A stretch of 64,000 nucleotides of DNA, from positions 186,001 to 250,000 of the forward strand of contig JADKGY010000006.1 of the NCBI GenBank assembly GCA_016722045.1, read 5' to 3'. Source of the DNA: Candidatus Opimibacter skivensis. Its GTDB lineage: Bacteria; Bacteroidota; Bacteroidia; Chitinophagales; Saprospiraceae. The stretch's first letter is position 1. Each line of letters begins with the position of its first letter. A program made the translations under genes and the position numbers. Below are positions 45,452 to 54,525 of the stretch, piece by piece. Below the pieces are notes generated by a model. The model was not told the origin of the DNA. It ran no database searches and saw only the letters and a list, made by a program, of their open reading frames with translations.

Positions 45452-46882
45452 ATGAAAAAAATTTACTTTTCATTGCTTTGCCTATTTCTGCTGAGCATAT
45501 CCGTAGCAGCACAGGAGCAGTGGAATCTTGAGCGATGTATCCGTGAAGCCCTGGCCAAAAGTCTTACCATCAAGCAAGCCAACCTGATGAAAAAAGGAAG
45601 CGAAATTGAGGGTAAAAGGCTCCGTATGGAACACCTGCCCAATCTTAATGCCAATACAAACCTGGGCGTTAGCTTTGGTCGTGTCATCAACCCGGTCACA
45701 AATCTTTTTGAAACAGAAAATTCATTTTATCAAAGTGTTGGTGTCAATTCAGGTTTAATGCTTTTCAACGGTTTCAGGCTAAATAATTCCATCCGCCAGA
45801 ATAATTTCCAGACCAAAGCATCTGACGATGATATCAGGCAGGCCGAAAATGATCTTGCACTCAATGTGGCACTTGCCTATCTGAATGTATTATTCGCCTA
45901 CGAAAATCTGGAAATTGCGAACAGCCGCGTCGGGCTGACAAGACATCAACTCGATAATCTTGATAAAATGATCGCCGCAGGTACAAAACCTGAAAATGAT
46001 CGCTTTGATATTCAAGCTCAGATCGCAATCGACGAACAGGGCATAGTCACGGCACAAAATAATATCGACATTAATCTTCTTGTGCTCAAACAGCAGATGC
46101 TGATGGAAGCAGATTTTCCATTGGTGATCGAAAGACCATCATTGGATGTTTCTCAACTTGAAGCACTCGAGAATCAATCATTCGAAACCGTCTACTCGGC
46201 AGCCCTTTCAACTCAGCCTAACATTCAGGCAGCAGAACTTCGTGAAAAAGCAAATCAATTGGGCATCGCTATTGCAAGAAGTCAAATGATCCCTTCACTG
46301 AGTATAGGTGGAAATCTTGGCACGAACTGGTCAGACTTAGAAAAAGCACCTGGAAATTTTATTACAAAAAAGATCGCTCAACCCGGTGTCTATATCAATG
46401 GCCAACAGACATTATTCGAAGTTGAAAATTCTATTCCGACTACCTACAACCCGATTTCGTATGGAACGCAATTAGATAATAATCTCGGATATGGTTTTGG
46501 ACTTACATTATCGGTACCTATCTTCAATAATTATAGCGCAAAAGCAGCTGTTGAAAATGCCAAAATCAATGTCATCAATGCCGCTATTTCAACGGATCTT
46601 GTCAAACAAACATTAAAAACAAATATTCAAAATGCACTGACCTCGGCTAAAGCTTCCAAAAAATCACTGCAGGCCGCTGAAGCATCATCACTCGCAGCTA
46701 AAGTAGCCTTGAAAAATGCAGACCGGCTGGCTGAAATAGGTTCCCTCAACAATTTTGAATACTTAAGTGCACGCAACCGGAGTGATACAGCAGAACTCAA
46801 CGAACTCATCGCACGGTATGATTATTATTTCAAAATAAAAGTGATCGAGTATTATATGGGCCGTGGCATCAAACTCAATTAA
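45452..46882 (+). CDS. TolC-family outer membrane efflux protein
   Basis: 476 residues with a signal peptide (IYFSLLCLFLLSISVAAQ). It begins QWNLERCIREALAKSLTIKQ, then has long coiled-coil helical stretches and two beta-barrel strands (NTNLGVSFGRVINPVTN; LGYGFGLTLSVPIFNNYSAKA), the classic two-repeat TolC layout. A trimer would form the outer membrane duct of a tripartite pump. It is followed 32 nt later by the adaptor gene at 46915. Confidence 0.92.
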   Translation: MKKIYFSLLCLFLLSISVAAQEQWNLERCIREALAKSLTIKQANLMKKGSEIEGKRLRMEHLPNLNANTNLGVSFGRVINPVTNLFETENSFYQSVGVNSGLMLFNGFRLNNSIRQNNFQTKASDDDIRQAENDLALNVALAYLNVLFAYENLEIANSRVGLTRHQLDNLDKMIAAGTKPENDRFDIQAQIAIDEQGIVTAQNNIDINLLVLKQQMLMEADFPLVIERPSLDVSQLEALENQSFETVYSAALSTQPNIQAAELREKANQLGIAIARSQMIPSLSIGGNLGTNWSDLEKAPGNFITKKIAQPGVYINGQQTLFEVENSIPTTYNPISYGTQLDNNLGYGFGLTLSVPIFNNYSAKAAVENAKINVINAAISTDLVKQTLKTNIQNALTSAKASKKSLQAAEASSLAAKVALKNADRLAEIGSLNNFEYLSARNRSDTAELNELIARYDYYFKIKVIEYYMGRGIKLN

Positions 46883-46914
46883 TCCATTAGAACAAACGAA
46901 CGAACTCCTTAATC

Positions 46915-48321
46915 ATGACAAATACGAAAAAGAAATCAAGCAAATGGATCATCTGGACATTAGCTGGTTTACTTGTACTTCTTATCGCAGGTGCAGCTAT
47001 CAAAGCAAGAAAAAAACCAAAAGGCGAATCTGTTGAATCTGAGAAAATTATTCTTCGGGACATTCGCGAAATTGTCTCTGCATCAGGTAAAATTTTTCCT
47101 GAGAAAGAAGTAAAAATAAGTTCCGATGTCTCCGGTGAAATCGTAGAGTTATATGTTAAAGAAGGTGACTCAATAAAAGCCGGCCAGGTACTTGCCAGGA
47201 TAGATCCTGAAGCCTATGCCAGTGCAGTAGAAAGTGCCGGCGCAAATGTCAATGTTTCGAAATCAGAATTATCACGTTCGAAGTCTGCAATTGATAATGC
47301 TAAAGCCCAGGTCGAACAAATGAAATCGCAGGTCGAAACGGCAAAACGTACAAACGATCGCAATAAAAAATTACGGGCTGATGGTGTCATCTCTGCTCAG
47401 GATATGGAAAATTCACAAGCTGCTTTAGATCAGATGGAAGCGAATCTCAGAGCCGCTGACGCCACCTATCAATCTGCTGTGAATGGCGCCAAATCCGCAG
47501 AATACAGTGTAGCAAGTTCTCAAGCCAATTACAAAGAAATAAGTACTAACCTACATCGGACCACAATCCTCGCGCCTACATCAGGAATCGTGAGCAAACT
47601 AAATGTCGAAAAAGGAGAGCGTGTCGTCGGAACTATCCAAATGACTGGAACGGAAATGATGCGCATTGCCAATTTCAATAGCATGGAAGTACAGGTAGAA
47701 GTCAGTGAAAATGATATTCTCCGCGTTTCTGTGGGGGATACAGCCGATATTGAAGTGGATGCCTATCTCGATAAAAAATTTAAAGGGGTAGTCACTGAAA
47801 TGGCAAGCTCTGCTTCGAATACAGGCACAGGGATGGAAGCACAACTTACCTCTGACCAGGTGACAAATTTTATTGTCAAAATCAGGATCCTCCAAAATTC
47901 ATATGCAAATCTGGATGATAAAAAAATGCCGTTCAGACCGGGCATGTCTGCTTCCGTAGATATTAATACCAATACTGAACGGGATGTCATAGCTATTCCT
48001 ATACAGGCGGTAACCACGAGAGAAAAAGATGGCGCGAAGAAAGATTCATCCGAAGTAAAAAAATCGCTTGCCAATGACGAAATTGACGAGGTGGTTTTTG
48101 TGTATGATGCCGATACAGCCCGCATGGTAAAAGTAAAAACGGGCATTCAGGATAATGAATATATACAGGTGTTTGATGGATTAAAAGTAGGTGATGAAGT
48201 CATTACCGGACCATATTCTACAGTCTCCAAAAAGCTTAAAAACGGTCTTATAGTCGAACGGAAGAAGAAAACAGATAAGGATAAAAAGGACACCAAAGAT
48301 GCCAAAACCAGTGACAATTAG
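46915..48321 (+). CDS. HlyD/RND-type periplasmic adaptor
   Basis: 468 residues with one N-terminal membrane helix (WIIWTLAGLLVLLIAGAAI). Order: lipoyl-like half (ISSDVSGEIVELYVKEGDSI), a long alpha hairpin (about 100-200), second lipoyl half (HRTTILAPTSGIVSKLNVEKG), beta-barrel and MacA-like membrane-proximal domain (FDGLKVGDEVITGPY), then a lysine/aspartate-rich tail. It bridges an inner-membrane pump with the TolC protein encoded just upstream. No permease gene follows; the next gene is on the other strand. Confidence 0.92.
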   Translation: MTNTKKKSSKWIIWTLAGLLVLLIAGAAIKARKKPKGESVESEKIILRDIREIVSASGKIFPEKEVKISSDVSGEIVELYVKEGDSIKAGQVLARIDPEAYASAVESAGANVNVSKSELSRSKSAIDNAKAQVEQMKSQVETAKRTNDRNKKLRADGVISAQDMENSQAALDQMEANLRAADATYQSAVNGAKSAEYSVASSQANYKEISTNLHRTTILAPTSGIVSKLNVEKGERVVGTIQMTGTEMMRIANFNSMEVQVEVSENDILRVSVGDTADIEVDAYLDKKFKGVVTEMASSASNTGTGMEAQLTSDQVTNFIVKIRILQNSYANLDDKKMPFRPGMSASVDINTNTERDVIAIPIQAVTTREKDGAKKDSSEVKKSLANDEIDEVVFVYDADTARMVKVKTGIQDNEYIQVFDGLKVGDEVITGPYSTVSKKLKNGLIVERKKKTDKDKKDTKDAKTSDN

Positions 48322-48387
48322 ATCATATCATGACCTGATAATTGCGGCCAGTTAGTAGATTGGAATCACTAAACCTCCTCCGCAAAC

Positions 48388-48789
48388 TTACCGTCTGCCA
48401 TATAGCTTTACTTTTCCCTTGCGCTTTGTCACAGGATTGCTTTTGTAGTAAAAATCAACTGAATGGATGATGCGGTCACGACCTGTTAAATCCAAAACAC
48501 GTGTCTCTCCTCCTGCAGGAATGAAATCCCGGATGGCAAGTTCCTGTTGACTACCATTTCCAAAATGAACAACAACACGTTCAAATTCGATGCCTTCGTT
48601 CTCCACGAATAGCTTGATGGCGGAAAAATCGCCCTGCATGGCCGTGACCAGTATTTCATCATGATCTACGCCTACGCCGTGAACTTTAGCTGACCCAAGA
48701 AATGTCCATGACTGAGCAGCCAGAGAAGAAGAAATGCCCGTCAGCATGCAGATTGATATAAAAAGTGCAAATCCATTTTTCATGTTCAA
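48388..48789 (-). CDS. DUF2541-like secreted protein
   Basis: 133 residues with a signal peptide (NGFALFISICMLTGISSSLAAQ). The mature beta-rich domain reads WTFLGSAKVHGVGVDHDEILV ... LTGRDRIIHSVDFYYKSN ... KVKLYGRR, matching the DUF2541 pattern of periplasmic proteins. Function unknown. It is the last gene of a minus-strand run with the LytTR gene 54 nt upstream. Confidence 0.7.
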   Translation of the reverse strand: MNMKNGFALFISICMLTGISSSLAAQSWTFLGSAKVHGVGVDHDEILVTAMQGDFSAIKLFVENEGIEFERVVVHFGNGSQQELAIRDFIPAGGETRVLDLTGRDRIIHSVDFYYKSNPVTKRKGKVKLYGRR

Positions 48790-48843
48790 ATATTTATTTA
48801 GTGATAGATGCTTTGACTAAAAACAAATGACAAGGTTTAATGC

Positions 48844-49293
48844 CTAACAAGAACAAGTTAATAATTTCTCCGCAACCATTTTCTTGTTAGATCTTGACAC
48901 CGGAATCTTTTCTCCACTCCGAAGAAGAAGTAATCCATGGTTAATGTCATATTGCTTTACGACTGACGGATGAAGCATAAATGATTTATGCACCCTTATA
49001 AATCCGGCTTTTTCTAATACCCCACATACTTCTTTCAGTGTCTTTGCTGCAAAAACCATCCCTTTGTCCTTCAGATGAAATCTGATATAATTACTCTCTG
49101 ATTTTACAAACACGATTTCGGAGAAGAGGATCATTTCAATTTTACCTTTAGTGGCAATAGCGAAAATTTCCTTCGAAACCGAAACATCATTTTCATTGAC
49201 ATCCTCGTTTCTCCTTACTACATTCAATCTTTGACCAGTAGTAAGCGGAATCACTTTTGAAGTTCTGAAAGAAATCGGCTGAGTGTTCATCAT
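48844..49293 (-). CDS. Stand-alone LytTR DNA-binding protein
   Basis: 149 residues. The C-terminal about 100 residues are a LytTR domain: IEMILFSEIVFVKSESNYIR, KTLKEVCGVLEKAGFIRVHK and KIPVSRSNKKMVAEKL. There is no receiver domain ahead of it, only a 45-residue polar N-terminus, so control must come from another route. It would bind DNA as a transcription regulator. It starts 14 nt after the small frame at 49308 and is probably co-transcribed with the TonB/MORN lipoprotein gene. Confidence 0.85.
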   Translation of the reverse strand: MMNTQPISFRTSKVIPLTTGQRLNVVRRNEDVNENDVSVSKEIFAIATKGKIEMILFSEIVFVKSESNYIRFHLKDKGMVFAAKTLKEVCGVLEKAGFIRVHKSFMLHPSVVKQYDINHGLLLLRSGEKIPVSRSNKKMVAEKLLTCSC

Positions 49294-49307
49294 GTTTGTA
49301 TTGCGAT

Positions 49308-49496
49308 CTATTTCAAATCCATATTTTCTTCTATCCGGTCAAGTATGGATTCAAATTCTTCCTTTATATGAAAGAGAGTGGCCGGAATGATAGGTGCCTT
49401 ATCAAAATCAGGCTGTCCGTTTGGTCCAGCAATTATCGCAGGAAACAGTATGTCCTTGTTGCAGATTTTATGATCCGCGAGATAAGCGATTTTCAT
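49308..49496 (-). CDS. Small hypothetical protein (possibly truncated)
   Basis: 62 residues (KIAYLADHKICNKDILFPAI ... IKEEFESILDRIEENMDLK). Codon use looks like that of real genes and the frame stays coding-like upstream of the ATG (TPWAIQKCPDVF) until a TGA near 49552, with no other good start. It may therefore be the end of a shortened gene. It sits between the TonB/MORN gene and the LytTR gene, 14 nt from the latter. Unknown family. Confidence 0.4.
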   Translation of the reverse strand: MKIAYLADHKICNKDILFPAIIAGPNGQPDFDKAPIIPATLFHIKEEFESILDRIEENMDLK

Positions 49497-49580
49497 AAAG
49501 ACATCAGGGCATTTTTGTATGGCCCATGGTGTAAATGTAGACTTGTATAAGGTGCCGGGGTATCACCTGAATGGGTGATT

Positions 49581-50525
49581 TTACAACCTGAAATTTATGG
49601 GCAATGAAACCGTCCATTTAATAGGTACACCTCCTTTGCTGGCCGGGACCCAAACCGGCATGTTTTTCAACACCCGGATACATTCCGCTTCGATATCATG
49701 GCTCAGGGCCTGCGGTATCCGTATATTTTTGACACTGCCATCCTCCATGACATCCCACTGCGCAAACGCGCTTCCTTCAATGTGCTTCCTTTTCGCATCT
49801 GATGGATACTTGATTGTAGTATAGATATACTGGGCAAGCGCCGCCTCCGTACAAGCAGACAACGTAACTCCTTGTTGTATATAACAACTCTTGAGAAACG
49901 GCAACGTAATCACCGGCTGCTTAAATAATTCTGCTATCAGCGAATCATTTCTATACAGACCCTCATTCGTTTTTTGTCCTGTACCATCATACATATAATA
50001 TTTTCCATAGCGCTTGTCATCTTTGTAATTGTAAACAGATTCGATGACGCCTACGGAGTCAAGACGCGTCCAAAGACCTTCCTTATGATCATTTATGTAT
50101 TCACCTGATGAAGATTTTCCCTGACCCGGCTCGTGATGAAGCCAGATTCCATTTTTCCGTCCATACTGATAGGTGCCTTGTTCGCGGATTGATCCATCAT
50201 CCCACCAGCTTTTATAAAATCCGTGCAATAATGTCAATGCGGGTGTGCTGTATATTTTTTCTTCCACCAGCATTTTGCTTTCCGGATGAAAGACTCTCAC
50301 TTTATATCCCTCAGGTACTTTAGAAACGATATAATTGTATCCGTATCGAAGGGGCTTTTCACTGTCATCAAACTTTACGGTGTATGATTTGCGATACTGG
50401 TCATCATCACCGGTATAGTTTTTCTTATCTGCAAGGCTCGATTGAGTCGATCCACAGGAGCTTAGGATACCTGCTAGGGCAAAAGTGAAAATGAGAAATA
50501 GATTAAATATGGAGGATCTGGCCAT
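49581..50525 (-). CDS. Lipoprotein with MORN-like repeats and TonB C-terminal domain
   Basis: 314 residues. The lipoprotein signal ends ILSSC (Cys24). The middle has MORN/YwqK-type repeats (WWDDGSIREQGTYQYGRKNG, GEYINDHKEGLWTRLD, GKYYMYDGTGQKTNEGLY). The last about 85 residues are a TonB C-terminal fold: YPSDAKRKHIEGSAFAQWDV ... SHDIEAECIRVLKNMPVWVP. Such proteins may link signals at the envelope to outer-membrane receptors; the true partner is unknown. First gene of a minus-strand run with the LytTR regulator. Confidence 0.8.
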   Translation of the reverse strand: MARSSIFNLFLIFTFALAGILSSCGSTQSSLADKKNYTGDDDQYRKSYTVKFDDSEKPLRYGYNYIVSKVPEGYKVRVFHPESKMLVEEKIYSTPALTLLHGFYKSWWDDGSIREQGTYQYGRKNGIWLHHEPGQGKSSSGEYINDHKEGLWTRLDSVGVIESVYNYKDDKRYGKYYMYDGTGQKTNEGLYRNDSLIAELFKQPVITLPFLKSCYIQQGVTLSACTEAALAQYIYTTIKYPSDAKRKHIEGSAFAQWDVMEDGSVKNIRIPQALSHDIEAECIRVLKNMPVWVPASKGGVPIKWTVSLPINFRL

Positions 50526-50593
50526 GTGATTTGGTATTTATACCTATCTGTACGTAATAAGGGCCCTAATTGTTCACTTCGGAGATCCGATCA

Positions 50594-51316
50594 TCAATTA
50601 CTCAGGGATGCCAGGCATATAGCTTCTGCCTTATGTCGTGCATCACCAATGCTCTTAATCATAAGCGCAGAAGAATAAAGCATTGAATCCAGTGTAAAAA
50701 GACTATCATATCTCAAGGGGGATTTGAGCAGGCCGATAAGACGATCCGGCTTTGGTTTTTGTTCCCCCCAAACTTCATAATACTGTCCTTCGGAAAGCTC
50801 AGGTAAATCTACTACGCTGAGTAACATTTTCCCGGTCTTAGTACATTTAAAAATCATCGCTTCCGCATCCGGAAAATTCTCTGATCCTTTAAGTCTTATT
50901 TTTTTAGTTGTGGCCAAATGAAGAAATTTAGCTTTTTCAGCAGTGGAATGAATGACAGAATCAAATTGGGCCAGTATAGCTTCTTCCATTGCCAGCTTCT
51001 TAGACTGCTCGGAATAATCAGCTTTTAATGAGAAATGTTCACGGCATAAGAAACAAAAACCAAGAGAAAAAATGGAGACTCCTAAAATCGTAAGGAACAT
51101 CATCTTACGCTTGTTCATGAGCGTATCACGAAGCGCGGGTTGAGTCAGGTTTCTGTTAAACTTACCACAAATCTTGTGACGTGCGTCGTTGATATTGTCC
51201 TGGATGTCAGGATATAAGTTTGCAAGACGTTCAACTTCAGAACTCTCTTCCTCGGATGTCAGGCCCAGGACATATTTCTCGACCCAGCCGTTTTCTATGA
51301 TTTCTTTCTTTGTCAC
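50594..51316 (-). CDS. Anti-sigma factor with RskA domain
   Basis: 240 residues. The N-terminal cytoplasmic part (WVEKYVLGLTSEEESSEVER) resembles the short anti-sigma-K zinc-less anti-sigma domain. One membrane helix (about 72-90) follows, then a periplasmic RskA-like domain with LSVVDLPELSEGQYYEVWGE, the family's beta-sandwich signature. It would hold an ECF sigma factor inactive until a signal arrives. No sigma factor gene is next to it: parC lies upstream and the TonB/MORN gene downstream. Confidence 0.8.
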   Translation of the reverse strand: MTKKEIIENGWVEKYVLGLTSEEESSEVERLANLYPDIQDNINDARHKICGKFNRNLTQPALRDTLMNKRKMMFLTILGVSIFSLGFCFLCREHFSLKADYSEQSKKLAMEEAILAQFDSVIHSTAEKAKFLHLATTKKIRLKGSENFPDAEAMIFKCTKTGKMLLSVVDLPELSEGQYYEVWGEQKPKPDRLIGLLKSPLRYDSLFTLDSMLYSSALMIKSIGDARHKAEAICLASLSN

Positions 51317-51509
51317 TTCAATTGAGGTTTCTTCAGGAGCATTCTAAGTAAACACAGAAAATGCCTACTTGTTGTTGGATTAACTCTTCTATGTCTTCTG
51401 TCTGCACATCTATACCAAAATTCCGGAACAAATATGAAGCCAGATAAATTCAGGTGGCCTCAACGTGTGTTGTGAAAATACTAAAATCAAATAAGTTGTG
51501 AGAAATACT

Positions 51510-54251
51510 TTAAAAATCAAACTCTATCGTATCCCCTGCATGGAGATACCCATCACCCTTGCCATTTTTACCTGATTTCTTAACCGGCTTTTCAGGTGTC
51601 TTCGATTTGATATCTTTTTTCTGAGGTGCCTTAAATAATTCTGCCTGAATCGCTTTTGTGGGTTTCGTTTCCTCGCCTGCATCAGGGTCTTCATCATCAG
51701 GTGTTTCCTTTGAAGTATCGGATGCAGATTGATCTTTTATACTGATCAGTTTTTTATCCACAAGCTTATTGCCGAGTGCTTTCCATCCCTTTACTTCAAT
51801 AAACTCTGCGGGCTGTACGATTTCATTTACTTTTTGTCGCTGGCTCATATAACCATACTCTACGGTCGGATCTTCTTCGAGTGAAGCCCAGTATAATTTT
51901 GAATCCTTGTGTTCAGTCGTAAAACGAAAACGCTGTCCGGTAGATGTGGTCTCGATCAAAAACCGCTTGACCATCGTCCATTGTTTTTCACCTTCAAAAT
52001 AAATCGCAGACACGGCTGCCTTAGGTTTGAATTTGCCGGCATACATCAGGTCTTTGATATCAATTTTCGCCGAAGGATCAAACTCCGCGATTTCATAACT
52101 GCCATCACCATAGATGAGCAATAACTGATCACCGGTATCAAACGAACCAAGATATTTACCCCGTTCATCTTTGTTGAAACGGCCATTGACTTCATCATAC
52201 CAATACTTCTGCGAACCCAGTGTGCTCTTCCCGACCTCAACCTGCGTGATTTTTCGCACAGGATATCGTGTCACAATATTTCCACCTGCATTGCGGCCTT
52301 TGATCGCAAGCTCTTCAAAATAAAAATCAAATATTTTATTGCGTGCCTTAGACCCCGGTGTCAATTGGATCTCCACACGTTCAGATTCACCATTCGGATG
52401 AACGGAGAAGAAAAGGACCTTTGATTCTTTATCGCCTTTCGTCAGATCATATTCTTTATCACGGGTGATGGAGGTGACATTGAAGCGTTTTGCGTAAGAC
52501 TTACCTGAAGCACCATCGAGATAGATCAGGTGATATGTAGTGCGCTCATCTCCACGCTTGAAGACATTGACATGGATGATATTTTTTCCAACAAAAACTT
52601 TATCTGCAATTTTTGAGACCACAAATTTCCCATCCTTTCGAAAAGCGATCACATCATCAATTTCACTGCAGTCAGCCACAAATTCATCTTTCTTTAATCC
52701 ATAGCCTATGAAACCTTCTTTCCGGTCTACATAAAGTTTTGCATTGTTGGCGATCACCTTTGTAGCCTGGATAGTATCAAATGTGGTGATCTCTGTTTTT
52801 CTTTCTTTACCCTTGCCGTATTTATCCAGCAATTTTTGAAAATAACTGATCGTATATTCTGTCAGGTGTTTCAGGTCATGACGCACCTGGGCTAATTCCT
52901 TTTCAATATTGGTGATCAGCTCATCGGCCTGGAATGAATTGTATTTAGAAATACGTTTGATCCTGATCTCCGTGAGCCTGGTGATATCTTCCTCTGTGAT
53001 ATCACGATGCAAGACTAATCGTTTATCTGTTTTGGTTTTTGTAGCAGGTGTTGAAATATATTTTGCCAAACCAACCCGAATCATGTGGAGCACATTTTCC
53101 CATGTCTCAGATTCTTCGATGTCGTGATAAATTCTTTTTTCAATAAATATTTTTTCAAGACTCGAGAAGTGCCATTTTTCTTCAAGCTCACCCAGACGAA
53201 TGTTGAGTTCCTGTCTTAATAATTCCTGCGTATTGAATGTGCTCAGTCGCAATATTTCATCGACTGTAAGAAAGACAGGCTTGTTATCACTGATCACACA
53301 CGCATTAGGAGAAATAGACACTTCACACTGAGTGAAGGCATATAACGCATCGATCGTCTGATCAGGAGAAACACCAGGCTGCAACTCAATAGTAATCTCC
53401 ACTTCTGCTGCAGTATTGTCACTCAATTTTTTAACCTTGATCTGACCCTTTTCACTCGCTTTGACGATAGAGTCCATCAGTGCCACAGTCGTCACACCAT
53501 AAGGTATCTCACGAATCACAAGATTGCTTTTATCGAGTTTTTCAATACGAACTCTCACCCGCACTTTTCCTCCCCGCATTCCGCCCTGGTAATCGTCTAC
53601 ATCAATCAATCCGCCCGTCTGAAAGTCAGGATACAACTTATATCTTTTCCCTTCAAGTACTTTTATAGAAGCCTGAATGAGTTCAATAAAATTGTGTGGA
53701 AGAATCTTCGTCGCTAAACCAACAGCAATTCCATCAACACCCTGAGCTAAAACAAGAGGAAACTTAACCGGAAGCGTAATAGGCTCATTGCGACGACCAT
53801 CATAAGATACCTGCCATGGAGTGGTCTGTGGATTGATAGCAACCTCTAAGGCAAACTTTGTAAGACGTGCCTCAATATATCGGGCGGCTGCAGCACTGTC
53901 CCCTGTCCTCAAATCACCCCAGTTGCCCTGGGTATCAATCAGTAGATCTTTTTGACCCAGGTTAACCAATGCATCGCCTATGGCAGCATCGCCATGTGGA
54001 TGAAACTGCATCGTCTGTCCGATGATATTGGCCACCTTATGAAACCGTCCATCATTGATCTCATTCATGGCGTGGAGAAGCCTCCGTTGCACTGGCTTAA
54101 GACCATCCTTTAGATCCGGCACAGCCCGCTCCAGGATAACGTAGGAGGCATAATCGAGGAAATAATCCTCATACATCCCATTGAGATAGGTTACGCCGCT
54201 ATGCTCCCCTGCATGATTCTGTTCTCTTTCTAATGATTTCTTTCTGGCCAT
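51510..54251 (-). CDS. parC: DNA topoisomerase IV subunit A (type IIA, GyrA/ParC family)
   Basis: 913 residues. The N-terminal breakage-reunion domain has DYASYVILERAVPDLKDGLK PVQRRLLHAM, QFHPHGDAAIGDALVNLG (quinolone region, with Ala where Ser83 lies in E. coli GyrA) and the catalytic tyrosine Tyr125 in AAARYIEARL. The C-terminal part is a reduced beta-pinwheel without a clear GyrA box and ends in a long acidic/lysine-rich tail. That points to ParC rather than GyrA. It relaxes and decatenates DNA with ParE, which is not in the window. Confidence 0.88.
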   Translation of the reverse strand: MARKKSLEREQNHAGEHSGVTYLNGMYEDYFLDYASYVILERAVPDLKDGLKPVQRRLLHAMNEINDGRFHKVANIIGQTMQFHPHGDAAIGDALVNLGQKDLLIDTQGNWGDLRTGDSAAAARYIEARLTKFALEVAINPQTTPWQVSYDGRRNEPITLPVKFPLVLAQGVDGIAVGLATKILPHNFIELIQASIKVLEGKRYKLYPDFQTGGLIDVDDYQGGMRGGKVRVRVRIEKLDKSNLVIREIPYGVTTVALMDSIVKASEKGQIKVKKLSDNTAAEVEITIELQPGVSPDQTIDALYAFTQCEVSISPNACVISDNKPVFLTVDEILRLSTFNTQELLRQELNIRLGELEEKWHFSSLEKIFIEKRIYHDIEESETWENVLHMIRVGLAKYISTPATKTKTDKRLVLHRDITEEDITRLTEIRIKRISKYNSFQADELITNIEKELAQVRHDLKHLTEYTISYFQKLLDKYGKGKERKTEITTFDTIQATKVIANNAKLYVDRKEGFIGYGLKKDEFVADCSEIDDVIAFRKDGKFVVSKIADKVFVGKNIIHVNVFKRGDERTTYHLIYLDGASGKSYAKRFNVTSITRDKEYDLTKGDKESKVLFFSVHPNGESERVEIQLTPGSKARNKIFDFYFEELAIKGRNAGGNIVTRYPVRKITQVEVGKSTLGSQKYWYDEVNGRFNKDERGKYLGSFDTGDQLLLIYGDGSYEIAEFDPSAKIDIKDLMYAGKFKPKAAVSAIYFEGEKQWTMVKRFLIETTSTGQRFRFTTEHKDSKLYWASLEEDPTVEYGYMSQRQKVNEIVQPAEFIEVKGWKALGNKLVDKKLISIKDQSASDTSKETPDDEDPDAGEETKPTKAIQAELFKAPQKKDIKSKTPEKPVKKSGKNGKGDGYLHAGDTIEFDF

Positions 54252-54317
54252 ATCCGATCCCTAAACGAGGGGTAAAGATAGTCAATGCCGGATTATATTA
54301 TAAAATGCGGATATATG

Positions 54318-54400
54318 ACAGAAGTGAGAGGGTGAGAGAAGTGAGAGAGTGAGAGAAGTGAGAGAGTGAGAGAGTGAGAGAGTGAGAGAAGTAAGAAAAT
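54318..54400. repeat. GTGAGAG tandem array upstream of parC
   Basis: About nine units of GTGAGAG(A/AA/G) with 8-9-bp steps. It lies 67 nt before the parC start and 30 nt from the CTCAAAT array. Same word as at 30314 and 40203. Confidence 0.85.
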
Positions 54401-54431
54401 ATTACTCATTAAAGAGCAGTAACTTAACTAG

Positions 54432-54516
54432 CTCAAATCTCAAATCTCAAATCTCAAATCTCAAATCTCAAATCTCAAATCTCAAATCTCAAATCTCAAA
54501 TCTCAAATCTTAAATC
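54432..54516. repeat. 7-bp CTCAAAT tandem array
   Basis: Twelve units of CTCAAAT, the last being CTTAAAT, ending 9 nt before the stop of the esterase gene. The same kind of array (CTTAAAT) abuts the stop of the next gene upstream, at 55670. Confidence 0.92.
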
Positions 54517-54525
54517 CTCATTGGC

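Noticed and set aside
51510..54251. GyrA identity for the type IIA topoisomerase A subunit
   Set aside because: No clear GyrA box in the C-terminal domain, and the tail is acidic/lysine-rich as in Bacteroidota ParC; some doubt remains.
54432..54516. CTCAAAT array as CRISPR or telomere-like repeat
   Set aside because: A 7-bp simple tandem repeat without spacers, internal to the chromosome segment.
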